42,621 bases of DNA. It comes from JBCDCE01 sp039182515 (GTDB taxonomy: Bacteria; Pseudomonadota; Alphaproteobacteria; Rhodobacterales; Rhodobacteraceae). Of this stretch, positions 23,616-31,240 are shown piece after piece. Location of the stretch: NCBI GenBank assembly GCA_039182515.1, contig JBCDCE010000032.1, positions 1 to 42,621 of the forward strand. The letters run 5' to 3'. A model generated the notes under the pieces. It was given only the letters and a program-made list of their open reading frames with translations. It did not search any database and had not been told where the DNA came from. A program made the position numbers and the translations under genes. Each line of letters begins with the position of its first letter. Position 1 is the first letter of the stretch.

Positions 23616-23663
23616 AGCTCCACTGATCTCAACGCAGGTGCAAATTATCCCACGGCAGTACGT

Positions 23664-24062
23664 TTAAGCGCGCAGGGTAAGCTTGGTTTCGAGTTTTTGC
23701 GCAACCATATCGGCCTCGTCGGCCAAGCGAGACAATCCGGCAAGTGTCTCGGGCGCAATCTCATCCGAAGAAACAGAGCGCGCAACAGGTGCAGCTTGCG
23801 CTTTGCTCAGCTCCGCTTCGAGCTCAGCGATCTTTTTGTTCGCAATCTCGATCTGGTCTTCCACAGCCGCTGTGCGATCTGCGAGCATCAATCCGGACAT
23901 CAACAATAGCCGCGCTTCTGTCATCCGGCCAATCTGCGCCAGCAGGTCTTGCGCTTCGGTATCAAGCATTTCTGCAGCAGAGCGCAAAAAGCCTTCTTCG
24001 CCTGGCTGACAAGCCACTTCGAAGGTTCGACCACCAATGGTGATATTCACGGTTACAGTCAT
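23664..24062 (-). CDS. zapA: Cell division protein ZapA
   Basis: This 132-residue protein begins with the ZapA domain (TVTVNITIGGRTFEVACQPGEE, then the helix with LLAQIGRMTEARLLLMSGLMLAD). A coiled coil follows (about residues 68-90) and a C-terminal extension longer than in E. coli ZapA. ZapA bundles FtsZ protofilaments at the division site. The start overlaps the stop of the upstream coiled-coil gene by four bases. I looked for the 6S RNA that often neighbours zapA in other proteobacteria and did not find a convincing one. Confidence 0.9.
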   Translation of the reverse strand: MTVTVNITIGGRTFEVACQPGEEGFLRSAAEMLDTEAQDLLAQIGRMTEARLLLMSGLMLADRTAAVEDQIEIANKKIAELEAELSKAQAAPVARSVSSDEIAPETLAGLSRLADEADMVAQKLETKLTLRA

Positions 24063-24433
24063 TGTGCAGCTCCCAAAACAGCGTCCAAATCGGCCAAAAT
24101 GGCCCTTAGCTGCGAACGATCTCCTTCACGCTCCGCGCGCAGAGCCCCAAGCTCCGCCATCATTGCAGAGTTGATCAAATGAAAATCGCCTTCGCTCACG
24201 CCCATGGCATCGACCAGCTGACCGTTCACCTCCGCGAGCTGCGCATTTGCATGGGTCAACTCCGCCACATGCGCTTCAAGCTCAGCTACCTGGTTTTCCA
24301 AAGCACCCACATCTGAACCGCCACCCGAATTGGCATCGGTGCCACTGGGCAGAGCGTCAACGCCCGCGTTAATACGCACCAAGGCTTGAGCAAGGCGCGC
24401 CTTTACTTCGTTTAGATCCGTCATGTCAGTCAT
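24059..24433 (-). CDS. Small coiled-coil protein cotranscribed with zapA
   Basis: The 124-residue product has a Gly/Ser-rich break (about residues 30-42) followed by a long heptad-patterned helix (ENQVAELEAHVAELTHAN and onward). I do not recognise a named family. Its ATGA overlap with zapA, coiled-coil nature and small size suggest a ZapA partner, comparable in kind to ZapB of gammaproteobacteria, but no homology to ZapB is claimed. An in-frame ATG three codons inside is an alternative start. Confidence 0.72.
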   Translation of the reverse strand: MTDMTDLNEVKARLAQALVRINAGVDALPSGTDANSGGGSDVGALENQVAELEAHVAELTHANAQLAEVNGQLVDAMGVSEGDFHLINSAMMAELGALRAEREGDRSQLRAILADLDAVLGAAQ

Positions 24434-24752
24434 TTACAGCGATTCTTAGCGTTTTTCTGTAGGTTTATCAGTGGGTTTTACCCTGTCGTTAAAGTGTAGG
24501 GATTGCAAGGGCTGGCAAGCAGCACCGGCACAACTTTGCGGAGATCGGTTTTGATGCACATAAATTCCGCCAGATCACCGCTTGCACTCCCAGGCCCCAG
24601 AGCATATCCGGCGTTTAATCGGCTAAAAGCGAGACGTTAGCGCAAACAATGCGTAAATCGGCCTCAAATAGCGCCAAAACAGCCACCAGTGGCCAAAGGC
24701 TTGACGGAGACATTGCCCAAAAGCTGCGGCCACGACGCACAGGGACACGACC
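24434..24752. other. Divergent zapA-operon/tkt intergenic region
   Basis: This 319-base stretch holds no convincing gene. It should contain the promoters of the minus-strand zapA operon and of tkt. The only specific element I can point to is the TGTTAGCG-type box at 24635-24648. I see no intrinsic terminator, tRNA or clear 6S-like RNA. Confidence 0.6.
24635..24648. promoter_or_regulatory. TGTTAGCGCTAACA-like operator upstream of tkt
   Basis: CGTTAGCGCAAACA matches the 14-base palindrome TGTTAGCGCTAACA at 12 positions. It lies about 105 bases before the tkt start. The palindrome resembles the site I recall for the LacI-family carbon regulator CceR of Rhodobacter; the same element appears before both gap genes in this window. 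Confidence 0.5.
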
Positions 24753-26771
24753 ATGGACATCGCTCACCTCGCCAAAGCCCACCCCGACCATTGGAAAAAA
24801 GCCGCCGCCATTCGCAGCCTTACGCTCGATGCCGTTGCTGCTGCCAATTCTGGCCACTCCGGCATGCCAATTGGGATGGCAGATGTTGCGACAGTTCTGT
24901 TCGAAAAACACCTTCAGTTTGACCCCAAAACACCGCTCTGGCCAAACCGTGACCGCTTTATTCTGTCCGCTGGTCATGGCTCGATGCTCGTTTATTCCCT
25001 GATGTACCTCTTGGGCACCGAGGACATGACAATAACGGAGATTAAAAATTTCCGCCAATGGGGCGCGATCACGGCCGGTCATCCTGAATATGGCCACGTA
25101 CAAGGTGTCGAGACAACCACCGGCCCGCTTGGCCAAGGTATCGCCAACTCGGTGGGCTTCGCGATTGCCGAAGAAGCCCTGCGTGCGCAATTCTCTAAAA
25201 AGGTTGTGGATCACTACACCTATTGCATCGCGGGCGACGGTTGCTTGATGGAAGGTGTGAGCCAAGAAGCGATTACACTGGCGGGCCGCCAGCAGCTCTC
25301 AAAGCTGATCGTGTTTTGGGACAATAACAACATCACCATCGACGGCACCGTTGATATGGCCGACATCACCGACCAGCCCCAGCGCTTCAAATCCGCAGGC
25401 TGGCATGTACAAGAAATCGATGGACATGACCCCGTTGCCATCGATGAGGCGATCACAGCCGCTAAAAAAGCGGGCAAGCCCAGCATGATCGCGTGCAAAA
25501 CCCACATCGCTTTGGGCCATGCCGCGCAAGACACATCCAAGGGTCATGGCGCACTGACCGACGCAGACCAACTCAAAGCCGCCAAAGCCGCTTACGGCGT
25601 GCCGGAAGGTGCTTTCGAAATTGAGCCTGCGACGCTTGAGGCATGGCGCGCGATTGGCGCCAAAGGTTCCGAAGCGCAAGCGGCCTGGAGCACAGAGTAT
25701 GAAGCTCTAAGCCCCGGAAAACGCGCCAACTTTGAGCGCCGTATGGCAGGCGAAATGCCCAAAAAGCTCTCGGCAACAGTCAAAGCCGTCAAGAAAGCTG
25801 CAAGCGAAGAGCAACCCAAAGTCGCAACGCGCAAAGCCTCGGAAAACGTGCTCAAGGCGATCAATCCGATCATGCCCGAAACACTGGGCGGATCCGCGGA
25901 TCTGACAGGGTCCAATAACACACTCACCCCAGATATGGGCATCTTCACGCCCGAAGATCGCAAAGGCCGTTACCTGCATTATGGCATCCGCGAGCACGGC
26001 ATGGCCGCCGCGATGAACGGCATGATCCTGCACGGCGGTGTGCGCCCCTATGGCGGCACCTTCTTTACCTTCACCGACTATGCCCGCCCCTCCATGCGGC
26101 TTTCCGCTCTGATGGGTGTGGGCACGATTTTTGTTATGACACACGACAGTATCGGTGTTGGCGAAGACGGCCCAACCCACCAACCGGTTGAGCATCTTGC
26201 GATGATGCGTGCGACACCCAACTGCTTGGTGATCCGCCCTTGCGATACAGTTGAAACGGCTGAAGCTTGGGAGTTGGCGCTGGAGCACACCAAGACGCCA
26301 AGCGTTTTGGCTCTCACCCGCCAAGGCTTGCCGACGCTGCGCACCGAACACAAAACACGCAACCTCTCGGCGCAAGGCGGATATGTTTTAGCCGAAGCCG
26401 AAAACAAGCGCCGTGTGATCCTTATGGCCTCGGGCTCCGAGGTCTCTATTGCTATGGAGGCCAAAGCCAAGTTGGAAGCCGAAGGCATTGGCGCGCGTGT
26501 CGTCTCAATGCCCTGTTTTGAATTATTCGCCCAACAGCCTGAAGCCTATCGCCGTCGCGTTCTGCCCGCGGGTCCTGTACGCGTGGCTATTGAAGCGGGC
26601 GTGCGCACTGGATGGGACCAATGGCTGTCCGGCGAGCGTGGTCGCTGGGACAAATGTGACTTCGTCGGCATGGAAGGCTTTGGCGCCTCAGCTCCCGCAG
26701 GCACACTCTATGAGAAATTTGGCATCACGGGAGATGCAGCTGCGGCCAAGGCGAAAGCTCTGCTCTCTTAA
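24753..26771 (+). CDS. tkt: Transketolase
   Basis: This 672-residue TPP enzyme moves two-carbon units between sugar phosphates in the pentose phosphate and, where present, Calvin pathways. The TPP motif GDGCLMEGVSQEA through DNNNITIDG is seen at about residues 155-192. The transketolase opening (IRSLTLDAVAAANSGHSGMPIG) and the pyrimidine-domain block HDSIGVGEDGPTHQPVEHLA near 465 are also present. Length is typical. AGGGA precedes the ATG. Position next to the gap genes fits a central-carbon cluster common in Rhodobacterales, though here a minus-strand RTX gene separates them. Confidence 0.97.
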   Translation: MDIAHLAKAHPDHWKKAAAIRSLTLDAVAAANSGHSGMPIGMADVATVLFEKHLQFDPKTPLWPNRDRFILSAGHGSMLVYSLMYLLGTEDMTITEIKNFRQWGAITAGHPEYGHVQGVETTTGPLGQGIANSVGFAIAEEALRAQFSKKVVDHYTYCIAGDGCLMEGVSQEAITLAGRQQLSKLIVFWDNNNITIDGTVDMADITDQPQRFKSAGWHVQEIDGHDPVAIDEAITAAKKAGKPSMIACKTHIALGHAAQDTSKGHGALTDADQLKAAKAAYGVPEGAFEIEPATLEAWRAIGAKGSEAQAAWSTEYEALSPGKRANFERRMAGEMPKKLSATVKAVKKAASEEQPKVATRKASENVLKAINPIMPETLGGSADLTGSNNTLTPDMGIFTPEDRKGRYLHYGIREHGMAAAMNGMILHGGVRPYGGTFFTFTDYARPSMRLSALMGVGTIFVMTHDSIGVGEDGPTHQPVEHLAMMRATPNCLVIRPCDTVETAEAWELALEHTKTPSVLALTRQGLPTLRTEHKTRNLSAQGGYVLAEAENKRRVILMASGSEVSIAMEAKAKLEAEGIGARVVSMPCFELFAQQPEAYRRRVLPAGPVRVAIEAGVRTGWDQWLSGERGRWDKCDFVGMEGFGASAPAGTLYEKFGITGDAAAAKAKALLS

Positions 26772-26787
26772 GTCAAAGGCGGTAAGT

Positions 26788-26851
26788 GGCACCAAATTAT
26801 TTGGTGCCCCTACCTAGGTTGCTGATCTCAAAGCGGAAAACGCCCGCTTTG
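26788..26851. terminator. Two hairpins between convergent tkt and RTX/esterase genes
   Basis: GGCACCAAA-TTA-TTTGGTGCC (26788-26808) is a perfect 9-bp stem 16 bases after the tkt stop. CAAAGCGG with CCGCTTTG (26829-26851) lies next to the end of the RTX gene. Neither has a proper T-run, so the terminator role is inferred from position. Confidence 0.5.
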
Positions 26852-26861
26852 GGAACGCGCT

Positions 26862-29621
26862 TCAGACCATAAATTCAAAGGCCTGCTGCGGCACAAACTC
26901 GTTGAACGTCTCCATCGCCAAGCTCAGCCCAGAGCCTGGAGCGACGGCTGTGTAGCTTTGGCCTGTGTCATAAAGCGTTGTGCCCCCATAGCCTTTGCCC
27001 CCATTGGCCAAGATGCTTGTATCGATCCAATCGTCTTGATCTGATCTACCAATCCAAAGCACAAACGACCCTTCAAGATCTTTGGAATAGACAAACTCGA
27101 TTGTGTCATTGTCCACGATCCGGCTGCTGACAATTTCACCGCTTTCTGAGAATTGCGTCGTCTTATAGACGTCCATGCCAAAGTGATCCGGTGCCGCTAA
27201 AAATCCGAGCTCTTGCGCAAAGAGCGTTGGATCTTCTGCGAGATTGCCCTGCACTCCCGAAAAGTCCACATGATAGGTTGCATCTGCCACCTCGCGCACA
27301 TCAGCAATTGCGATAGGCGCAACGACGTTACCATTCATAGCCGAGTCAATTTTAGCGCCAATCTGTGTGCCCATTAGGTAATAGCCATCGCCATCCAAAT
27401 GTGGATCGGTGATATCGTCTTGATCGGCATGGGTTACGTTGAAGACAACTTCAGAGGCGCCAAATTCAATGTCTTCATCATTCATGATCGCATCAAATTG
27501 TCCGCGTGTGGCGTCTTTTGCCCCATAGCCTTTGGTGATCGAGGTAAAGAGGCGCGCGTCAAAATCGAGGCCAAACGTGTCTTTAACAGCTACTTCAAGC
27601 TCATCTTGATGCGCCCTCAAATCCGCCTCGTAAGCGGAATTGCTAGCATCGGATTGACCTTGGATCCAGGCCACCTCAATCCTTGGATCGATTGTATAGC
27701 CAAGCCGATCTGCTTCGGCTTTTATCAGCTCTAGCTGAGCGACCAAATCAGGAAAGTGGTCTTGGCGGACCTCTGATATGGCGGTGCCGCCTTTACCGTA
27801 ATGAAGACTGAGGAAGGTTATATCTGGATTGTTCTGAGCGAGCAGATTCATGCCCCCTGTCGCAGGCGTTTCCTGATCGGTTTCAACCCTTTCTGTAAAC
27901 CCTCTGAAGCTGTTTAAAGCAACCTCACGGCCTTCCCAACCGCGTGAGCCGTTTTTAGGATCGTCATAGTCGAGCATGAGGGAATTGGCGAACTGGCTTG
28001 AGGTGTTGACCCATTCGCGCCCGCCCGCGCCAACCGCAAGAGATTGACCGCCCCAAATTACAATTTTTAATACGTTTTGCGCTGGCCCTTCAGGCACTTC
28101 GGGCGCTTGAGGTTCCGTTGGAGGGGTCTGCGGAGGGTTTTCGGACTGTTGCATGCCGCCTTCAGGGGGTTCTGCCTCGTTGGGGTTCTCAGGAGCTTGA
28201 GGGATGTTTGGAACCTGTGGAGTCCCTGGCGGGACGATCAAATCTTCTTGCGTCACATTGCGAAAAACAAAGGCGTCCGCTGCATCTTCAAGAAGCAAAT
28301 CTTCAATACGAAGCAACGTCCCGTCTGACAAACGCACATCCAAGCGCCCATTGCCCTGTTTCAGCGTCGCATCGTCCAGAACCGATTGACTTTCCAGCGC
28401 GATAACGTCCTTGCCAAGTTCAAAATCCGCGATCCGTACAACATCGTCACCAACATTTACCTCAAACGTGTCGCTCCCTCCTCCGCCACGCACATAAAAA
28501 TCTTTACCGCCACCGGCGACAATATAGTCGTCACCATCTGACCCAATGATCTTGTCGCGCATGTCAGTGCCTTCAATGAGATTGAACGCAGTCTTATCAA
28601 GCCGAGCATCGGTATTGGTGACGAGACCTTCGGGGTGTGAGGGCGCTTGCGGCATTTCAGGAATTTGAGGAGTCTCGGGCATTTGGGGCGCCTCTGGCAG
28701 GATCAAGTCTTCCGGAGGCACATTGCGAAAAATGAAGGCCTGCGGAACATCCTCGATGCGCAGGTTTTCGACGCGGATCAGGGTTCCATCGGACAAACGC
28801 ACATCCAAACGACCCGCGCCTTGCGTGATGGTCGCCGCATCCAAAACAGCCTTGCTTTCCAGCGCAATCACATCGCTGCCAACTTTGAAGTCCGCAATGC
28901 GGACCACGTCATCTCCAAGGTTGACCTCAAAGGTGTCGTTGCCCACGCCACTGCGAACAAAGAAATCTTTGCCAGCACCCGCAATGATATAGTCGTCCCC
29001 CCCTGTTCCAACGATGTCGTCACGCCCATCGGTGCCAGTGATGACATTCATTGCGCTGTGGTCGAGGCGGCTGTCCGTATTCTGCACAAGATTGTTTGCC
29101 AGTACGGGATCGAGTGGCGCGATTGGCGCAGGATCCCCAAGCTTCGATCCGTCATCAAAGACAATCCAATCAACGCTGGCAAGATCGCTCAGCGATGTGC
29201 CTTTCAGGTAAAGCGTATCGGTCCCAATTTCCAAAACCACGCGTGTGTGATCGGCCAAGATCTCTTCTCTGACGCTGACGTCCCAAGCCGATATGCCCGG
29301 GCCCATTTCCACGCGATCAAGCGTTGGGTCGAAGTCAAGGACCTGATCCGTATCATGGTTGAGCTTAAAGACGACAATGTCCTCACCCGCTCCCGTTTCG
29401 ATCTGCAAATCATCTCCGGCGCCCGCATCAACGCGGTCATCGCCACCTTTCAAACCAATATGTTCAGCCCCTGCGGATCCAAATACAGTGTAGGATGCAT
29501 CATCTGGCGCAATAAAAGTTTCATTGTTGGTTAGTTGAATGTCCGGCACTGGCTCACCCTCCAAAATCGCTAACTCATAGAAGGTCAGTGCGCGGCTCGA
29601 TGATTCGCGGACGACTTCCAT
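26862..29621 (-). CDS. Large RTX-repeat protein with C-terminal SGNH/sialate-O-acetylesterase-like domain
   Basis: Product of 919 residues, strongly acidic, no N-terminal signal peptide. Residues 40-90 carry a first RTX block (KGGDDRVDAGAGDDLQIETG). Two nearly identical units of about 130 residues follow (about 178-310 and 333-465), each with an RTX stretch and the phrase GDDVVRIADF. They are joined and followed by Pro/Glu-rich linkers. Residues about 520-760 form an SGNH-type esterase: VIWGGQSLAVGAGG with nucleophile Ser527, WIQGQSD, and DPHLDGDGYY with Asp739/His741. This is the pattern of SASA/DUF303 carbohydrate acetylesterases. The chain ends EFMV, an acidic residue plus hydrophobics like some type I secretion signals. 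Likely secreted by a type I system (no transporter in the window) to deacetylate a polysaccharide; the substrate is unknown. Confidence 0.82.
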   Translation of the reverse strand: MEVVRESSSRALTFYELAILEGEPVPDIQLTNNETFIAPDDASYTVFGSAGAEHIGLKGGDDRVDAGAGDDLQIETGAGEDIVVFKLNHDTDQVLDFDPTLDRVEMGPGISAWDVSVREEILADHTRVVLEIGTDTLYLKGTSLSDLASVDWIVFDDGSKLGDPAPIAPLDPVLANNLVQNTDSRLDHSAMNVITGTDGRDDIVGTGGDDYIIAGAGKDFFVRSGVGNDTFEVNLGDDVVRIADFKVGSDVIALESKAVLDAATITQGAGRLDVRLSDGTLIRVENLRIEDVPQAFIFRNVPPEDLILPEAPQMPETPQIPEMPQAPSHPEGLVTNTDARLDKTAFNLIEGTDMRDKIIGSDGDDYIVAGGGKDFYVRGGGGSDTFEVNVGDDVVRIADFELGKDVIALESQSVLDDATLKQGNGRLDVRLSDGTLLRIEDLLLEDAADAFVFRNVTQEDLIVPPGTPQVPNIPQAPENPNEAEPPEGGMQQSENPPQTPPTEPQAPEVPEGPAQNVLKIVIWGGQSLAVGAGGREWVNTSSQFANSLMLDYDDPKNGSRGWEGREVALNSFRGFTERVETDQETPATGGMNLLAQNNPDITFLSLHYGKGGTAISEVRQDHFPDLVAQLELIKAEADRLGYTIDPRIEVAWIQGQSDASNSAYEADLRAHQDELEVAVKDTFGLDFDARLFTSITKGYGAKDATRGQFDAIMNDEDIEFGASEVVFNVTHADQDDITDPHLDGDGYYLMGTQIGAKIDSAMNGNVVAPIAIADVREVADATYHVDFSGVQGNLAEDPTLFAQELGFLAAPDHFGMDVYKTTQFSESGEIVSSRIVDNDTIEFVYSKDLEGSFVLWIGRSDQDDWIDTSILANGGKGYGGTTLYDTGQSYTAVAPGSGLSLAMETFNEFVPQQAFEFMV

Positions 29622-29695
29622 GACGTGGTCATCTTGGTGAGCGGCCTAAAGGCTAAATGCGTCAAAAATTCGATTTGAGAAACAAACTGTCGCCC

Positions 29696-29754
29696 GTTAG
29701 CGTCCGACAGTGAGCGCTAACGCGCAACGCTTCGCCCAGTTTATCGCTAACATA
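29696..29754. promoter_or_regulatory. Cluster of GTTAGCG half-sites and a palindromic box upstream of gap1
   Basis: GTTAGCG at 29696 faces CGCTAAC at 29715-29721, and a further site TTTATCGCTAACATA lies at 29740-29754; its reverse complement, TATGTTAGCGATAAA, is close to the box upstream of gap2. The cluster is 88-146 bases before the gap1 ATG. I infer a shared LacI-type operator; the rest of this 220-base spacer shows nothing specific. Confidence 0.5.
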
Positions 29755-29841
29755 TTGAGCTCGTTACGATTTTTTCTTTCAATTGTGAGACATCTAACCT
29801 ACGCAACCTACACATTCCGGGGGCCAAGGGAGTACAAGTAC

Positions 29842-30846
29842 ATGACAGTAACTATTGGCATCAACGGATTTGGGCGTATCGGCCGCTGCACTCTGGCGCA
29901 CATTGCAGAGAGCGCACGCAACGACGTGCAGGTTGTAAAAATCAACGCGACTGGCCCAATTGAGACCAATGCCCATCTCCTGCGCTACGACAGTGTACAC
30001 GGGCGGTTTGCCGGCGACGTTAAAATTGATGGCAACACAATGGACCTCGGCCGTGGCCCGATGGAAGTGTTCTCCACCTACGATCCCAACGAATTGGATT
30101 GGACGGGCGTAGATGTTGTTCTCGAGTGTACCGGTAAGTTTAACGACGGCCAGCGCGCAAATGTGCACCTTGAGCGCGGCGCGAAAAAAGTCCTGATCTC
30201 AGCGCCCGCCAAAAATGTGGACCGCACGGTTGTCTACGGCGTGAACCACCGTGATCTCAAAGCCGATGAGCGCATGATCTCGAACGGATCCTGCACCACC
30301 AATTGCCTTGCCCCCCTGGCCAAAGTGCTCAACGAAGCCATCGGCATTGAACGCGGCATCATGACAACCATTCACAGCTATACAGGCGATCAGCCCACGC
30401 TGGACCGCCGTCATAATGATCTCTACCGCGCGCGCGCTGCGGCGATGGCTATGATCCCAACCTCCACCGGGGCCGCGAAAGCCCTTAAGGAAGTGTTGCC
30501 GGAGCTCGAAGGCCGTCTAGACGGATCCGCCCTGCGCGTCCCAACACCAAATGTGTCTGCTGTTGATCTGACATTTGAGGCCAGCAAAGATGTCACCGTC
30601 GAAGACGTAAATGCAATCGTGGCGGAAGCGGCCCAAGGACACATGGGGGCTGTGCTCTCTTATGATCCAGAAGCCAAGGTTTCCGTGGATTTTAACCACA
30701 CGCCGCAAAGCTCGATCTTCGCACCAGATCAAACCAAAGTTATCGGTGGTCGCACAGTGCGTGTGCTGGCCTGGTACGACAACGAATGGGGCTTCTCCAA
30801 TCGCATGGCAGATGTGGCCTCCGCCATGGGGCGTTTGATGCATTAA
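29842..30846 (+). CDS. gap: Glyceraldehyde-3-phosphate dehydrogenase, copy 1 (possible NADP-preferring type)
   Basis: A 334-residue type I GAPDH with Rossmann motif INGFGRIGR and catalytic SCTTNCLAP (Cys151). The residue that selects NAD in classical enzymes, Asp after the second beta strand (IND), is Ala36 here (INATG). The NAD-site Leu-Pro pair of the Bacillus enzyme is replaced by Arg-Arg (LDRRHNDLYRARAAA). Those changes resemble gluconeogenic/biosynthetic NADP-using GAPDHs, so this copy may use NADP(H), by inference. Start at 29842 follows AAGGGAGT; the frame is open upstream to 29710 but without family sequence. It lies 0.4 kb before gap2. Confidence 0.95.
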   Translation: MTVTIGINGFGRIGRCTLAHIAESARNDVQVVKINATGPIETNAHLLRYDSVHGRFAGDVKIDGNTMDLGRGPMEVFSTYDPNELDWTGVDVVLECTGKFNDGQRANVHLERGAKKVLISAPAKNVDRTVVYGVNHRDLKADERMISNGSCTTNCLAPLAKVLNEAIGIERGIMTTIHSYTGDQPTLDRRHNDLYRARAAAMAMIPTSTGAAKALKEVLPELEGRLDGSALRVPTPNVSAVDLTFEASKDVTVEDVNAIVAEAAQGHMGAVLSYDPEAKVSVDFNHTPQSSIFAPDQTKVIGGRTVRVLAWYDNEWGFSNRMADVASAMGRLMH

Positions 30847-30890
30847 GGTGTTTCAAGGCCCGCTGGCCTGCACTTTTTGAGCACGGCTCC

Positions 30891-30911
30891 TTTTTCTTGG
30901 CAAAAATACTC
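30891..30911. repeat. Rhodobacterales-type intergenic sequence containing CTTGGCAAAAATACTC
   Basis: The stretch just after gap1 contains CTTGGCAAAAATACTC followed by a GC-rich patch. From memory this sequence recurs in large numbers between genes in Rhodobacteraceae genomes. Only this one copy is in the window, so repeat status rests on that knowledge, not on what is visible here. Confidence 0.45.
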
Positions 30912-30979
30912 AAAATCCGGCGGGCGCCAAAAGGACCCGACCTCTTTTCAACGCGCGGCTCCTGTGCCAGGCCTAGGGC

Positions 30980-31123
30980 ATGACGAATAAGCTCGCTCTT
31001 TATTTGGGCCTCACGGTTGTGGCGCTGCTGATCGTGGATGCGGTCTTCTTTGGCATGAGCAATTCCAAATTTCTGGCGCGCCGTTTCTTAGAATTGATCG
31101 AGTGGCTGGCTTTTTGGCGGTAG
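30980..31123 (+). CDS. 47-residue single-pass membrane protein between the gap genes
   Basis: This short frame runs from ATG 30980 to TAG 31121-31123. It encodes a hydrophobic helix near residues 5-25 (LALYLGLTVVALLIVDAVFF) and a C-terminal amphipathic stretch ending LIEWLAFWR. AGGG stands three to six bases before the ATG. Small proteins with this layout and a similar WLAFWR/WVAFWR end occur beside gap in Rhodobacterales (from memory). Its function is unknown. Confidence 0.7.
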   Translation: MTNKLALYLGLTVVALLIVDAVFFGMSNSKFLARRFLELIEWLAFWR

Positions 31124-31188
31124 ATCGGGCCGCTCCCCCAATTCTTGCGCATTTCCCCAACCTTTCTCCATGGACCCTCCGAAACCAG

Positions 31189-31204
31189 TATGTTAGCGGT
31201 AACG
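31189..31204. promoter_or_regulatory. TATGTTAGCGGTAACG operator upstream of gap2
   Basis: The 16-base sequence TATGTTAGCGGTAACG is 37-52 bases before the gap2 ATG and is repeated exactly at 32542-32557. It is a near-palindrome around GC and matches TGTTAGCGCTAACA at 12 of 14 positions. Confidence 0.6.
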
Positions 31205-31240
31205 AAATGACGAAACGTGTATTCACCGGGGGCTCTCTCA

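Noticed and set aside
23508..24752. 6S RNA near zapA
   Set aside because: 6S RNA often neighbours zapA, but I could not find the long rod with central bubble in either spacer; it needs a covariance-model search.
28647..29534. Plus-strand frame of 295 residues
   Set aside because: Antisense to the RTX modules; its repeated segments mirror the duplicated modules on the other strand.
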